Positions 28,169 through 37,824 are shown, counted from the stretch's first letter. The stretch is DNA of 64,000 nt from JAHEGP01 sp963792875 (GCA_963792875.1 CAWBXV010000003.1:248001-312000); one strand, 5' to 3'. Notes: generated by a model not told the origin, from the letters alone. Translations and numbers: made by a program.

Positions 28169-30175
28169 ATGATGATTACTCGACGCAAGCTTCTTCTGCG
28201 AGGCTCCCAGGGCCTTGCCTTGGCCGCTATGGCGCCGCTTTCACTTAACATCAGCCGCGCCATTGCCGAATCACTCGGGAAGCGGTTATCCGATCCGTCC
28301 ATCCAGCCCAAGTTCGCCGAATTCGTGCCGAACGCGCTGGATCCCGCCTTTCGTTATGAGCCGGTAGCCAACGGACCCCTCGCGGGCATTTACAACATAG
28401 AGGCCGGCCAGACAGTTCAACAGACCGGGCTGCGCCGCGATGGCATCGGCAAGCGACTCGATACCACGGTCTGGGGTTATGGCAGCAATGGCAGTGGCGT
28501 GAGTTGGCCGGGCAGGACTTTCGAGGTGCAGAGCGGCGTGCCCACCACGGTGCGCTGGAACAACGCGTTGCGCGACAAGCGCGGCCGGCCGCTGCCGCAC
28601 CTGCTGCCCGTGGATACCTCGCTGCACTGGTGCTACAGCCTGCCGGGATATGAGCACTACTCGATCGAAGCCGACGGCGTACCCATCATCACCCACCTTC
28701 ACGGTGGTCATTCGGCGTTCGAGTTCGATGGTAATCCGGAGTTTTTCTACAGCCCGGATTACGAAATCGTCGGCCCGCGCTGGGCGCAGGCGGGCGGACT
28801 GCAGAAAGACTTTACTTATCTGAATGATCAGCCTGCCGGCACACTCTGGTATCACGACCATGCGCTGGGTATCACGCGCCTTAACGTCTATGCCGGCATG
28901 GCGGGGTTCTACTTCGTCCGCGACGGCATCGACACCGGCGATGCGCTCAACCCGATCGGCCTGCCGGCTTTCCCGTATGAAATGGCGCTGGCCGTTCAGG
29001 ACCGCATGTTCACTGACAAGGGCGAACTCTTTTACCCGGCATTCCCTGGTGATCCGTTCTGGTCGGATTTTATTACCGACGAAGGCTTGGACGACGATGA
29101 AGTGCCGCAGCCTTCAGCGCTGGCCGAGTTTTTTGGCGATCATATCGTCGTCAACGGCAAGATCTGGCCGAAAGCCGAGGTCGAACCACGTCACTACCGG
29201 CTGCGCCTGCTCAATGGTTGCGACTCGCGCTTCATGGTGCTGCGTTTCCGGGTGGCGGCATCGGCTGATAGCGACAGCCTCGACGGTGCCGGCAATCCGC
29301 TGCCGTTTTATGTGATCGGTGGTGACCAGGGACTGGCGGCGGCGGCAACTGAGACGGACACGCTGCTGTTCGAGCCCGGTGGCCGCTATGACGTGGTCAT
29401 CGATTTTTCGCAGGTGCCTGCGGGCAGCCGCGTGATTGTCGAGAACCTTGGCGGCGACGCGCCGTTCGGCGGCGACTACGGAGATGATCTGGATGAGGAT
29501 GACCTGTTCCCCGGCCGGCAGACCGATCGCATCATGGCTTTCGACGTGAACCTGCCGTTCGACGGGAGCGTCGCGGATACGTTTCACCCCGACAACGTCG
29601 CTGTCTACACCGGCAACAACAAGGTCGACAATGTTCGCAAGGTCGACAATGTTCGCAAGGTCGCGTTGTTCGAAGGCATGGATGAGTATGGCCGACTGCA
29701 GCCACTGCTCGGAACGGCTGAACCGGTTCTGGACGCCTCGGGCCAGCAGGTCAGCGGTACCATCGCCTGGCATTCATCCACCACCGAGAACCCGGCGCTC
29801 AACGCTACCGAGGAATGGGAAATTTACAATGCCACGGGCGACGCTCATCCGATTCACCTGCATTTGGTGCACTTCGAAGTGTTGGGCCGGCAAGAGTTCA
29901 CGGCCGATGTGATCGAGCAACCGGTCTTGCAGCACAACGGCACGTTCGGCATCGGCTTCCGCCTGGAAAACATTCAGACAGGTGCAGTGGTCGGCAATCT
30001 CGAAGGCTATATCGAAAACTTTCCCCGTGACGTGGTGACGGTGCTGCCGGGGCAACTGGTCCGCATTCGGACTACCTTCGACAAGCCCGGCCGGTATGTC
30101 TGGCATTGTCACATTCTGTCGCATGAAGACCACGAGATGATGCGGGTGCTGCACGTGGGACCAGGCGCGGAATGA
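28169..30175 (+). CDS. Tat-exported multicopper oxidase (CotA/bilirubin-oxidase-like)
   Basis: 668 residues from ATG 28169, after an excellent GGGAGGT site. A twin-arginine signal (ITRRKLLLRGSQGLALAAMA) targets it folded to the periplasm. All four copper motifs are present: HLHGGH (about 176), WYHDHA (about 230), HPIHLHLVHFEV (about 570) and HCHILSHEDHEMM (about 650). These give the type 1 copper (HCH..M/H) and the trinuclear centre. The three-domain length matches CotA-type laccase/bilirubin oxidases. It probably oxidises phenols, metals or pigments using oxygen. It carries an in-frame 18-bp duplication at 29621-29656. Confidence 0.93.
   Translation: MMITRRKLLLRGSQGLALAAMAPLSLNISRAIAESLGKRLSDPSIQPKFAEFVPNALDPAFRYEPVANGPLAGIYNIEAGQTVQQTGLRRDGIGKRLDTTVWGYGSNGSGVSWPGRTFEVQSGVPTTVRWNNALRDKRGRPLPHLLPVDTSLHWCYSLPGYEHYSIEADGVPIITHLHGGHSAFEFDGNPEFFYSPDYEIVGPRWAQAGGLQKDFTYLNDQPAGTLWYHDHALGITRLNVYAGMAGFYFVRDGIDTGDALNPIGLPAFPYEMALAVQDRMFTDKGELFYPAFPGDPFWSDFITDEGLDDDEVPQPSALAEFFGDHIVVNGKIWPKAEVEPRHYRLRLLNGCDSRFMVLRFRVAASADSDSLDGAGNPLPFYVIGGDQGLAAAATETDTLLFEPGGRYDVVIDFSQVPAGSRVIVENLGGDAPFGGDYGDDLDEDDLFPGRQTDRIMAFDVNLPFDGSVADTFHPDNVAVYTGNNKVDNVRKVDNVRKVALFEGMDEYGRLQPLLGTAEPVLDASGQQVSGTIAWHSSTTENPALNATEEWEIYNATGDAHPIHLHLVHFEVLGRQEFTADVIEQPVLQHNGTFGIGFRLENIQTGAVVGNLEGYIENFPRDVVTVLPGQLVRIRTTFDKPGRYVWHCHILSHEDHEMMRVLHVGPGAE
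29621..29656 (+). repeat. 18-bp in-frame tandem duplication inside the multicopper oxidase
   Basis: AAGGTCGACAATGTTCGC occurs twice back to back (29621-29638, 29639-29656), duplicating KVDNVR within a surface-type linker before the last domain. It adds six residues without a frameshift. Confidence 0.95.
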
Positions 30176-30178
30176 CCT

Positions 30179-30469
30179 TCACGGCTGGGTTAGAAAAGTA
30201 ATGCCGGAAGTAACCGTCCCTCGGCAAAGCAGGGGGATGGTTACTCTGGGGGCCTTTTTTATGGTGAACTCGAAGCCGTCCCCGAACAGCGTGGTGGGTT
30301 CGCACCAGTGGTCGCTGTGCGTTGTGTTGTGCAGCACGTCCACGGCGTCTACGTGCTCCGCAAGCGCGCACAGGGCGTCGCCCAGGCTGTTAAAGCGGTC
30401 TCGGACGACGCTTTCCGAGTAGCGTTCGTAGCTCCACTCAGGCTCGCGGCAGTTGACCACCTCAAACAA
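30179..30469 (-). CDS. hypothetical protein, possible mobile-element cargo
   Basis: 96 codons from a TTG at 30469 that overlaps the stop of the small frame at 30462-30617. The core reads RFNSLGDALCALAEHVDAVDVLHNTTHSDHWCEPTTLFGDGFEFTI and looks like a compact folded protein. No family can be named. Its last 20 or so residues (KAPRVTIPLLCRGTVTSG) are encoded by the palindrome at 30209-30245, so the natural stop may have been lost. It is convergent with the oxidase gene. Confidence 0.4.
   Translation of the reverse strand: MFEVVNCREPEWSYERYSESVVRDRFNSLGDALCALAEHVDAVDVLHNTTHSDHWCEPTTLFGDGFEFTIKKAPRVTIPLLCRGTVTSGITFLTQP
30209..30245. repeat. 12-bp imperfect inverted repeat (REP-like)
   Basis: AGTAACCGTCCC (30209-30220) and GGGATGGTTACT (30234-30245) pair as a 12-bp stem with one G.T wobble, around a 13-base loop. 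A T-run follows at 30253-30258, so on the plus strand it may also end transcription of the multicopper oxidase, whose stop is at 30175. Confidence 0.7.
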
Positions 30470-30617
30470 TTACGCATCGAACAGGTCCGGGGGCACGCCC
30501 CGGGCGGAAGCCGTACACGCCGATCGCGGCGAAGCGGTCGTCGGGGTCGGTGGCCACGGCTGCCGATACAGCGGGTTGCGCGGGGGCCGGGGTTGCAGGG
30601 TTTTTACTCGGTGACAT
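30462..30617 (-). CDS. small hypothetical protein
   Basis: 51 residues (MSPSKNPATPAPAQ...) with a good GGAGG site just upstream. It is Pro/Ala-rich in its first half, then DPDDRFAAIGVYGFRPG. Its stop overlaps the start of the frame at 30179-30469, suggesting a coupled pair. Both are unrecognised and probably debris or cargo of an integrative element. Confidence 0.4.
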   Translation of the reverse strand: MSPSKNPATPAPAQPAVSAAVATDPDDRFAAIGVYGFRPGRAPGPVRCVIV

Positions 30618-31136
30618 GAAAGCCTCCAATGCGTTGATGACAAAGCACATCGGAAGCTGACGCGGTGTGGGAATCCCGATTGGTTGCCGGTATGGCCACA
30701 TCCCCTGAAGGGAAACCACCTTGCCCGGGAGGCAGGTTGGCGGAGCGTCAGCTCACTCTTGATGCAAGAGCGGTGATCATAGCCCCGCCGGGGATGCTTG
30801 CCAAGGGGGGCTGAAATGGGGTGTGGTTGAAAATGCGACCTGTTTATTCAGACAGTCTGTGCCGTCGCAGCGGGCTGGCCCCTGCTCAATGACATCCCCT
30901 GCGCTGGGGCGGCATTGGATTTCCAGTCCGTGGCCGTGGTGTTCGGGTTGTCCGCGAAAGGTGGCCATTTCGCAAACGTCGGGGTGCGAAAACGTTTCGT
31001 TGCCGTTAGCGGAAGGCATACCGGGCGCCGATGCCGATGCATACGCGTCGGTTTCGCGCGCCTGACCAACGCTTTCTCAAAGAAAGCCGAGAGCCACGCT
31101 CACGCGATCGATTTGCATTTTTGCTAGGCCGTGTAC
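30618..31136. other. interval without assignable gene
   Basis: Only short overlapping frames are present. The longest on the minus strand (30777-31019, 80 codons) has no recognisable domain or ribosome-binding site. The interval separates the small coupled frames from the YtcJ-type gene and is probably mobile-element debris. Confidence 0.4.
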
Positions 31137-32873
31137 TCATAATGGCTTATTAAGCGTGAATACAGGCTTCCCTGCCTTAACAGTCTCCATCACCTTTATG
31201 TCCTTGATGGCCAATGGATCCACCTTGAGCGGGTTTCGGTCAAGAATCACGAGATCGGCAACCTTGCCCGGTTCGAGTGAACCCTTGCTGTCTTCCTCGA
31301 AGTACATGTACGCACCATTGATGGTGATCGCCTGCAGTGCCTCATAGGGCGTGATGCGTTGTTGCGGCCCGAGCACGCGACCCGTGCGCGTTATGCGATT
31401 TACTGCGGACCAGACGACAAACATCTGGTTGACCGGCGTCACATTGTAATCGGTGTGGTTGGCCGCGCGGATACCCTTGTCAATTGCCGAGCGCATGGGA
31501 CTAATGAATGATCCGCGTTCCTCTCCCAAGTTGGCGCGATGCGCGTCTCCCCAAAAGTACGTGTGGTTGGTGAAAAAGGAGGGAAAGATCCGGTACTTTG
31601 CGTACGCATCAAGCTGATCGGGACGCATGACTTGGGAATGAACGATGACTGTGCGGCGATCCTTTGCTTTTGGGTCTTCCTTCATCTGAGCGAGGGCATA
31701 TTCATGACCCGCCAGCATCAGATCGATCGCGGCGTCACCATTGCAGTGAGCGTACACCTGCACATTGTTCTGGTAGCTGAGCAGCATAAGCTCTTTGACC
31801 TCCTCCGCGGTCAGTGCTGAAACACCGCGGCAATCCCCATCGCAGTGAGGCACCGGCGTCAGATAAGGCTTGCTGAGGTAAGCAGTCTTGCCTTGCGGTG
31901 AGCCGTCTATGGTAATCTTGATTCCTGCCAGTTTGACGCCTTTCTCGTAAACACCCCACTGGGTGCGGTTCTCCGCGATCAGCTTCTCGGCCAGGGGTTG
32001 GAAAACCAGACCCACAAAATCCAGGCTCATATCGCCACGCTCTGCCACTGCGCGAGCGACTGCCAGCTGCGATTGCTGCAATGCGCCCTCTTGAACCGTC
32101 GTCACCCCGTAGCGGGCGTAATGTGCAAGAGATATCGCCAGCTTTTGCGCAGATTCGTCGATTGGCCGATCCTTGATGACAACGTCAAGAAACGGAAAGC
32201 GAGCGTTCTCCTGTATCTCGCCGCTGGGCTCACGACTGTTGGGCAGCCGCACGATCACGCCGCCCGAAGGATCGGCTGTATCTGCGTTGATGCCTTTGGC
32301 CTTCAGGCCGGCCGAGTTCACGATGAAGATGTGGCCGGATACATGCACCAATATCACCGGCGTGTCGGGAAATGCCTTGTCGAGATCGGCGGCTGTTGGA
32401 TGACGCTTCTCATCGAGCAGGGCCTCATCGTAGCCTGAGCCTATCAACCACTCTGTTTCATCTGCGCCGAGTTCCTTCTGTTTGTCCTTCATCGCCCAAA
32501 GGATGTCGTCGAAGTTGTTGACCATGCCCATCGGAGGAGACGAGAGATCGGCCCAGTCCTGCCCCTCAACATGCAAGAAGATGTGGCTGTGGCCATCGAC
32601 GAAGCCGGGCAAGAGTGTTTGACCGGCGAGGTTGACCTCGTGTGTGTTCGGCCCCTTCCAGCGACCTGCGTCGGAAATCGCTCCGGCGAACGTGATCCTG
32701 CCGTCCTTTACCGCGAGCGCCTCGACATAGCGTGGCGCTTTGCCTTCCATCGTCAGTATGTCGCCGCCAAAATAGATCGTATCCGCAGCCTGCTGTGCAG
32801 ACACCGGGGCGGCCATCAGAACGGCTACCAGAGCGGCCAGTCCGAACACAATCGGACGAAGTATAGTCATCAT
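31137..32873 (-). CDS. YtcJ-type metal-dependent amidohydrolase, exported
   Basis: 578 residues from ATG 32873, with GGAAGG upstream; an earlier in-frame start at 32954 adds non-conserved residues. A signal peptide (about 1-28, APVSAQQ) precedes an amidohydrolase_3 domain. Motifs are LLPGFVDGHSHIFLH (metal HxH), VHVSGH, GVTTVQEG, DGSPQGKTAYLS, YAHCNGDAAID, HSQVMRP and the C-terminal SLEPGKVADLVILDRNPL. The family hydrolyses amides or imines of varied small molecules; the substrate here is unknown. It is a complete gene within an otherwise decayed block. Confidence 0.88.
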   Translation of the reverse strand: MMTILRPIVFGLAALVAVLMAAPVSAQQAADTIYFGGDILTMEGKAPRYVEALAVKDGRITFAGAISDAGRWKGPNTHEVNLAGQTLLPGFVDGHSHIFLHVEGQDWADLSSPPMGMVNNFDDILWAMKDKQKELGADETEWLIGSGYDEALLDEKRHPTAADLDKAFPDTPVILVHVSGHIFIVNSAGLKAKGINADTADPSGGVIVRLPNSREPSGEIQENARFPFLDVVIKDRPIDESAQKLAISLAHYARYGVTTVQEGALQQSQLAVARAVAERGDMSLDFVGLVFQPLAEKLIAENRTQWGVYEKGVKLAGIKITIDGSPQGKTAYLSKPYLTPVPHCDGDCRGVSALTAEEVKELMLLSYQNNVQVYAHCNGDAAIDLMLAGHEYALAQMKEDPKAKDRRTVIVHSQVMRPDQLDAYAKYRIFPSFFTNHTYFWGDAHRANLGEERGSFISPMRSAIDKGIRAANHTDYNVTPVNQMFVVWSAVNRITRTGRVLGPQQRITPYEALQAITINGAYMYFEEDSKGSLEPGKVADLVILDRNPLKVDPLAIKDIKVMETVKAGKPVFTLNKPL

Positions 32874-33134
32874 TGCCGACCTTCCCAGTTTACTCAAAAT
32901 ATAGGAGCGATAAACCCAACACCACCTTGCTGACAAGAGAGAAATGAACGCCACGGATTAACCAATTATTCCAGATCATCCCTTCAACACCCTGGAATAC
33001 CGCATCAGCGGGCCGAAACCGCCCTTCTCTGCCCCGTTTAAGGCTCTCCAGCTTCGATCAGACACAAGCCACCGGGCAACCGGTTCTATTCAATTGCAGG
33101 AATGTTTAGTGAAAGCGGATCAAAATCCGGAAAG

Positions 33135-33560
33135 TTATGCAAACCAGCCGGAATCTGGCATGAGGCGATAGCTGTCGGCATACTGCTGCATGAAACCCGT
33201 CAACTCCGCATCCGTCGGCTCTACCAGGGCCGCTACGTCCGCCAGAATGAATTCCAGTTTCAGCCGCAGGCGCCGTTGAATGACGCTGTCGCCCTTGTCC
33301 AGGCCCAGGGCGACAGCTTCACGGTAGAACACCTCATCACGCAGATAGTCTTCGATAATGCCCTGGATTTCCTCGTCGCCGGGCTGCCGCATCCAGGTGC
33401 GGGAAAAATTTTCCGCCAGTAATTCCACCTGGGCTGTCGTGACCACAATCCGCTTGGGTTCATCGAGCGGCGGGCCATTCATGATCCGAAATACCATGAA
33501 CACGCTGATCCCGATCAGCATAAAATGCAGCATGGGCTCCCGCAGGGCTTTGCCAAACAT
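33135..33560 (-). pseudogene. PpiC-type foldase, 3'-truncated
   Basis: 141 residues from ATG 33560. Membrane anchor LHFMLIGISVFMVFRIM, then the chaperone helices IEDYLRDEVFYREAVALGLDKGDSVIQRRLRLKLEFI and EPTDAELTGFMQQYADSYR are conserved with family members of 280-300 residues. The parvulin domain is absent because the frame ends in unrelated SGWFA. It resembles the intact gene at 11531-12475 in architecture. Next to it is the DUF3604 remnant. Confidence 0.8.
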
Positions 33561-33644
33561 AGTTATCGCTTTCCTCTGGTCACCTTGCCGCAATCCCTCG
33601 CTGCAAGGTGCTCAAGTCAACATCATCAGCAAGCAGTGCCTGCC

Positions 33645-33923
33645 TCACGCCTCCGGCGTGTACCCGATGGGTGAGTGTTGGGCCTGCTCCTGGGCGATCT
33701 TCACCGCTCCCTCGGGGATGTCGATGCCGTACTTCAGGACGTCAGACATTATCCAGGTCGGCGTTGGAATTTCCATCACGCGGGCATAATAGAACGCACG
33801 CCGACTCGCATCGAAATCAGGATCGGTCCACACAGCCGCTAACTCAGAAGTTCGCCATAGGCAGTCCTGTCGCGCCAGCTGATTTTCGGGTTGCTGATAG
33901 GGGCCGTGGCCCCTGTGCTCAGC
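33645..33923 (-). pseudogene. DUF3604 protein, C-terminal fragment
   Basis: About 90 codons open from just after an in-frame stop at 33924-33926. The stretch QDCLWRTSELAAVWTDPDFDASRRAFYYARVMEIPTPTW...IAQEQAQHSPIGYTP matches the last part of DUF3604 proteins (normally over 600 residues). No start codon or N-terminal domain remains. DUF3604 genes are often neighbours of PpiC/HupE genes, which fits the adjacent foldase remnant. Confidence 0.72.
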
Positions 33924-33959
33924 TCATGGGAATGGGCGCCAGGGCAGTGGTTGCCGGCC

Positions 33960-35339
33960 TTATCTGGCCGCGACACTACCCTGGTTGCGCTGGAGAAACT
34001 GCTTGTAGTCCGGTGATTGCTCCAGCACTTCCCGGCCGTACTTGATCAGGGCGTCGACCTGCGCGTCATCGATCTCAAAGCTGGTGGGCGTGTCGTTGAG
34101 TCGCTCGCGGTCCAGGGGGTTGAGCACCTGGTCGAAGCTCACCTCGACGAATTCGAAGTTAACCGGATTGCCTCTCCTGGCTTCCGCTTCGGTCCAGTCC
34201 GTATAGGCGGTGCGCACGATATGTGAGGTATCGGCGGTGTAGCGGCTCATCATGATGTCGGACACACTGCCCAGCACATGCGAAATCCGCGGGGGGCTGG
34301 CCTCCTTGGCCCACTCGGGGTAGTGGTGGGTTGCCGCATTCACCGAGATGACGATGATCTGCTTGGTGTTTTCATGGCCAAGGCGCGCCAGAGTGACTTC
34401 CGGATTCTGTTCCAGGGTGAAGATCGTATAGAAGGCGCGCAAGCCCAGGTTGTCCGAAATGCCACCGTCGACCAGATGCAGCCAGGGTCGATCGGACGGA
34501 TCGAGATAGGCGAGATAGTCCTGGGCATTCTTTTTGCTCAGCTTCCCGTTCGAATTGGTATTGATCCATGACTTTGCGTTGAAGCCACACTGGCCCGCAT
34601 AGTTCTTCAGGGTGATCGGGGTGGCTGCGCCGGGAACGGCTGAAGAGGCGGCCACTGCCCTGGACACCGGATAGCTGTCGAGGTCGGCGCACAGCAGATC
34701 GAACATCACATGGTTGAACGAAATTCTGGCGCCCGACGCGACGTCGGTGCTGTTGATGATCGAAAGCGGCGCGCCGGACCGATTGGTATCTGCGAACGTC
34801 TTGTTGTCGAACAGGAGTTCGTCGTAGAGCTGCGCCGCCATATCGGAGCGGCCAAAGTCACGGCTGCCCAGTTCCCCAGCCTTGGTGAACAGGCGCTTCT
34901 TCAGCATGCTCTGCACCGGCACGCGCAGGAAGCGCGATTCGAAGTCCTCGAAGATCTGGTCGCCGTACAGGGCGAAATACGCATTGGGAAAGCTCCCCCC
35001 GGATACCGAGGAGATGATGTCGACCTCATCCAGCAGGCGCCGCTTGCCCTGGGGGGTGACGATCGTCGTCGCCGCCAGGCCCTCCATCACGCCATAGGCA
35101 AAGGCCGCCGCCCGGGTGCCACCGCCGGAAAAGGCCAGCAGCACCAGTATCTCGTTATCCCTGCCCCCTTGAACCGTCTGGGTAAAGCGTTGCTCAGCGT
35201 CGGCCGGCACATTGCTCAGCGGCTCATCCATGAAAGGCTGCGCGGTACAGGCACCCAGCAGCAGCGCTGCAAGAATGGTGGCCGGGCCTCGGCACGGCCT
35301 CGCAACGGCAGTGACGGTACCGTCGGTTCTGATGGTCAT
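33960..35339 (-). CDS. patatin-like phospholipase, predicted lipoprotein
   Basis: 459 residues. A signal with lipobox LLLGACTA (Cys about 31) is followed by a patatin domain: oxyanion loop SGGGTRAAAFAYG, nucleophile elbow SVSGGS and catalytic Asp in LVDGGISDNLG. It probably acts as a periplasmic or outer-membrane lipid acyl hydrolase using a Ser-Asp dyad. The start at ATG 35339 is followed by a basic N-region and then the hydrophobic stretch. It is a single gene within the accessory block. Confidence 0.88.
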   Translation of the reverse strand: MTIRTDGTVTAVARPCRGPATILAALLLGACTAQPFMDEPLSNVPADAEQRFTQTVQGGRDNEILVLLAFSGGGTRAAAFAYGVMEGLAATTIVTPQGKRRLLDEVDIISSVSGGSFPNAYFALYGDQIFEDFESRFLRVPVQSMLKKRLFTKAGELGSRDFGRSDMAAQLYDELLFDNKTFADTNRSGAPLSIINSTDVASGARISFNHVMFDLLCADLDSYPVSRAVAASSAVPGAATPITLKNYAGQCGFNAKSWINTNSNGKLSKKNAQDYLAYLDPSDRPWLHLVDGGISDNLGLRAFYTIFTLEQNPEVTLARLGHENTKQIIVISVNAATHHYPEWAKEASPPRISHVLGSVSDIMMSRYTADTSHIVRTAYTDWTEAEARRGNPVNFEFVEVSFDQVLNPLDRERLNDTPTSFEIDDAQVDALIKYGREVLEQSPDYKQFLQRNQGSVAAR

Positions 35340-36071
35340 GGTTCTACTCCTGTGAGATTAGACAGAAATGTGATCGGGTCGGTGTGAATGCAGTCGAAGT
35401 GTCCGTGTCGAGCGGGCAACTGCATTGATACCCGCTTTGGTGATGGCGAGTCAATGCTTGTGAGTCGCCCCTGGTGGCGCTAGCCCCGCCGGCCAGGCAC
35501 GGTGGGTCAGGGTGGCGGTGGGTTGGCTTTGTCCTGCTTGTGCTGTTTGTGCTGCTGCTGCGCCTCCTGGGCGGTTTGAGCTCAGTGAACCGGCAGCAGG
35601 ACGGTGCGGGCCAATACCTTGAACCTAAATTCTGCAGTTGAGTGCGAAGCTTCCAGGGCACTGGGGCCAGAATATTTTCATTTTCGAGAGGCTGAGAAGC
35701 GAGTTATCCGACCGCAATGGCCGGTTTTGGTGGCCTTAAAATTCGCCCACCCAGGTATTTTTTCATCGCTTCGCTCAGAATTCGGCACCAGCATTCCAGT
35801 GCATCCAACTGCGGCGCATTCGCCTTCAATTCATTAAAAAATTGCTGAATCCGTTGGTAGGTTTTCCGAACATGTTCTTCTACCCAAACTCGACTGATTT
35901 TTTTAGGATGATGGAGACCGTATCCTCGGCCCGGTTGCCGGCCCAGACCCAGTGGCCGCAGTGAATTGGGCAACGACGGCGCCTGCCAGCACGGACGCCC
36001 GCGTGGCCTCGCGCCAAAATGAGCTCCGGCGGCACCGCTTTGTTACATGGGTTGAGTTCATTCGGCTCCTC
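35340..36071. other. gene-poor interval with AT-richer foreign-looking segment
   Basis: The interval holds no complete gene. 35600-35930 has lower GC and contains a minus-strand frame (35704-35973, 89 codons: HHPKKISRVWVEEHVRKTYQRIQQFFNELK...). It looks like the tail of a mobile-element protein but could not be assigned. A CTG-rich simple stretch lies near 35545-35570. Confidence 0.4.
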
Positions 36072-37115
36072 TCACTTGGCATAGTCTTCGTGCCCGAACA
36101 TCCGGCGGTAGGCCAGCGGCGTGAGGCCGGCCAGGCGCTTGAACAGGCGGCGGAAGAAGGAGGTATCGGTGTAACCGACCCGGGCGCTGATCTCCTCTAC
36201 CGGCAAGTCACTGGTTTCCAGCAAGTGCTTGCCTTGCTCGATGCGCAGGTTCTGCAGGTAGTCTATCAGCGGGACGCCAGTGGCGGCCTTGAAGCGCCGT
36301 TTGAAGGTGCGTTCGGGAACGTTGTCCTGCTGCAGGACCCGCGCAACTACCCGGGCCACCGCGTCATGCGCGCGGTAGTGGTCCTGCAGCCACTCCTCTG
36401 CGCGGCGCACCACGGCATCGCCGTGCGGCAGTGGCCGCACCAGGGAGGCGTAGGGCAGCTCGCCCTCGTCGTGCCATTTCAACAGGTAGACCTTGGCGAT
36501 CCGCAGCGCCTCACCGGGGCTGACGTGCCGGGCGATGATGTGCAGTGCCAGGTCGTGCCAGGAGGTGGTGCCGCCGGCCGTGACGATACGGCCCTTGGCG
36601 TCGGCATAGACGAGGTTGGGCGCAGGATCGAAGCGCACCTTGGGATAGTTCCGGCGGAACAGGTCCTGGTAGCCCCAGTGCGACGTGGCCGGGCAGCCGT
36701 CTAGCAACCCGGTTTCGGCCAACAGCACGGCCCCGGAGCAGGCCGAGTAGATGTTCGAGCCGGCGGCGTGCCGGCGGCGGATCCATTCGACCAGTTGCGG
36801 GTAGCGGCCGGCCAGCGATTCGTCCGGGCCCAGCCACAGCTCCGGCACGATCACGATAGGCGCCGCCGGATCGTCGTCGACCGAGCAGTCCGGGTTCACC
36901 GGGATGCCATTGCCGCAGGTAAACAGACACCCATCCGGCGAGACAATGCGCACCCGGAAATAGCGTGTCTCATCACCCGAGCGCAGCAGGGTCTGCCAGA
37001 TGCTGCCGGTGGCGGCGAGGACGTCCAGCATGCCGTAGAGGGCCGATCCGGCGGATTCCGGAATAGCCACAATCAGCACGTCGACGGGAGAAGTTTCGTT
37101 CGTTTTCGCACTCAT
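36072..37115 (-). CDS. GlxA-type AraC-family transcriptional regulator
   Basis: 347 residues. The N-terminal DJ-1/PfpI-like domain (about 10-200) has the nucleophile-elbow-like YSACSGAVLLAETGLLDG and TSHWGYQDLF. The C-terminal AraC DNA-binding domain (about 245-340) has two helix-turn-helix motifs, including VPERTFKRRFKAATG and VEEISARVGYTDTSFFRRLFKRLAGLTPLAYR. Such regulators respond to small metabolites. It is divergently transcribed from the OsmC gene 130 bases away, and probably controls it. Confidence 0.92.
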   Translation of the reverse strand: MSAKTNETSPVDVLIVAIPESAGSALYGMLDVLAATGSIWQTLLRSGDETRYFRVRIVSPDGCLFTCGNGIPVNPDCSVDDDPAAPIVIVPELWLGPDESLAGRYPQLVEWIRRRHAAGSNIYSACSGAVLLAETGLLDGCPATSHWGYQDLFRRNYPKVRFDPAPNLVYADAKGRIVTAGGTTSWHDLALHIIARHVSPGEALRIAKVYLLKWHDEGELPYASLVRPLPHGDAVVRRAEEWLQDHYRAHDAVARVVARVLQQDNVPERTFKRRFKAATGVPLIDYLQNLRIEQGKHLLETSDLPVEEISARVGYTDTSFFRRLFKRLAGLTPLAYRRMFGHEDYAK

Positions 37116-37245
37116 GAATCAAATAATGGCACGAAAAGCCTGTTTATGACAAATGTGCATCTTACGGTCTTGGGTGCATGGTGTCATTCTGTAGTCAAGC
37201 CGCGAACGATAGCGGTACGAACACACAATCGATGGAGGAAAAACC

Positions 37246-37824
37246 ATGAAACAAGCGAATCAAAACGAACCAATGGACAATGGCCGGCGGATCAACGGCG
37301 TCAATCTCGACACACTGATGGCAACCGTCGGTGCGATCCAGGCCGACCCGGAGCTGGGTGCCTCGAAGTTCCGCGCCCGCAACGCCTGGCTGGGCGGCAA
37401 TCACAACCGCAGCACGGTGACTGGATTCTACGGCGCCAAGCAGGAGATCGCGCATCAGCAGACCTTCACGATGGATGCCGACGAGCCCGCCATCCTGGCC
37501 GGGCACGACCAGGGCGCCAACCCGGTCGAACACCTGCTGCACGCGCTGGCCTCGTGCCTGACCACCAGCATGGTCGCGCACGCCGCGGTGCGCGGCATCG
37601 AGATCGAGGAGTTGGAATCCGAACTGGAAGGCGACATCGACCTGCGCGGCTTCCTCGGCCTGGCGCCGGATGTGCCGAAGGGCTACACGGAGATTCGCGC
37701 CAACTTCCGCGTCAAGGCCAAGCCCGAGGATCTCCAGCGGATTGCGGAACTGGCGGAGTTCTCGCCCGTGTTCAACACGATCACGCAAGGCGCGAAGGTG
37801 TCGGTGGACGTCAGGCTGAAGTAA
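37246..37824 (+). CDS. OsmC family protein
   Basis: 192 residues from ATG 37246. The OsmC/Ohr fold motifs GANPVEHLLHALASCLTTSMVAHAAVRGI hold the peroxidatic-type Cys. The second redox Cys of classical OsmC is replaced by Ser in EFSPVFNTI, so the peroxidase cycle may be altered. A 50-residue N-terminal extension precedes the fold. It is likely a thiol-dependent peroxide/redox protein and a target of the divergent GlxA-type regulator. Confidence 0.87.
   Translation: MKQANQNEPMDNGRRINGVNLDTLMATVGAIQADPELGASKFRARNAWLGGNHNRSTVTGFYGAKQEIAHQQTFTMDADEPAILAGHDQGANPVEHLLHALASCLTTSMVAHAAVRGIEIEELESELEGDIDLRGFLGLAPDVPKGYTEIRANFRVKAKPEDLQRIAELAEFSPVFNTITQGAKVSVDVRLK

Noticed and set aside
35704..35973. 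Assignment of the 89-codon frame as a specific IS transposase
   Set aside because: The sequence looks mobile-element-like but I could not match it to a named family, so only the interval is described.
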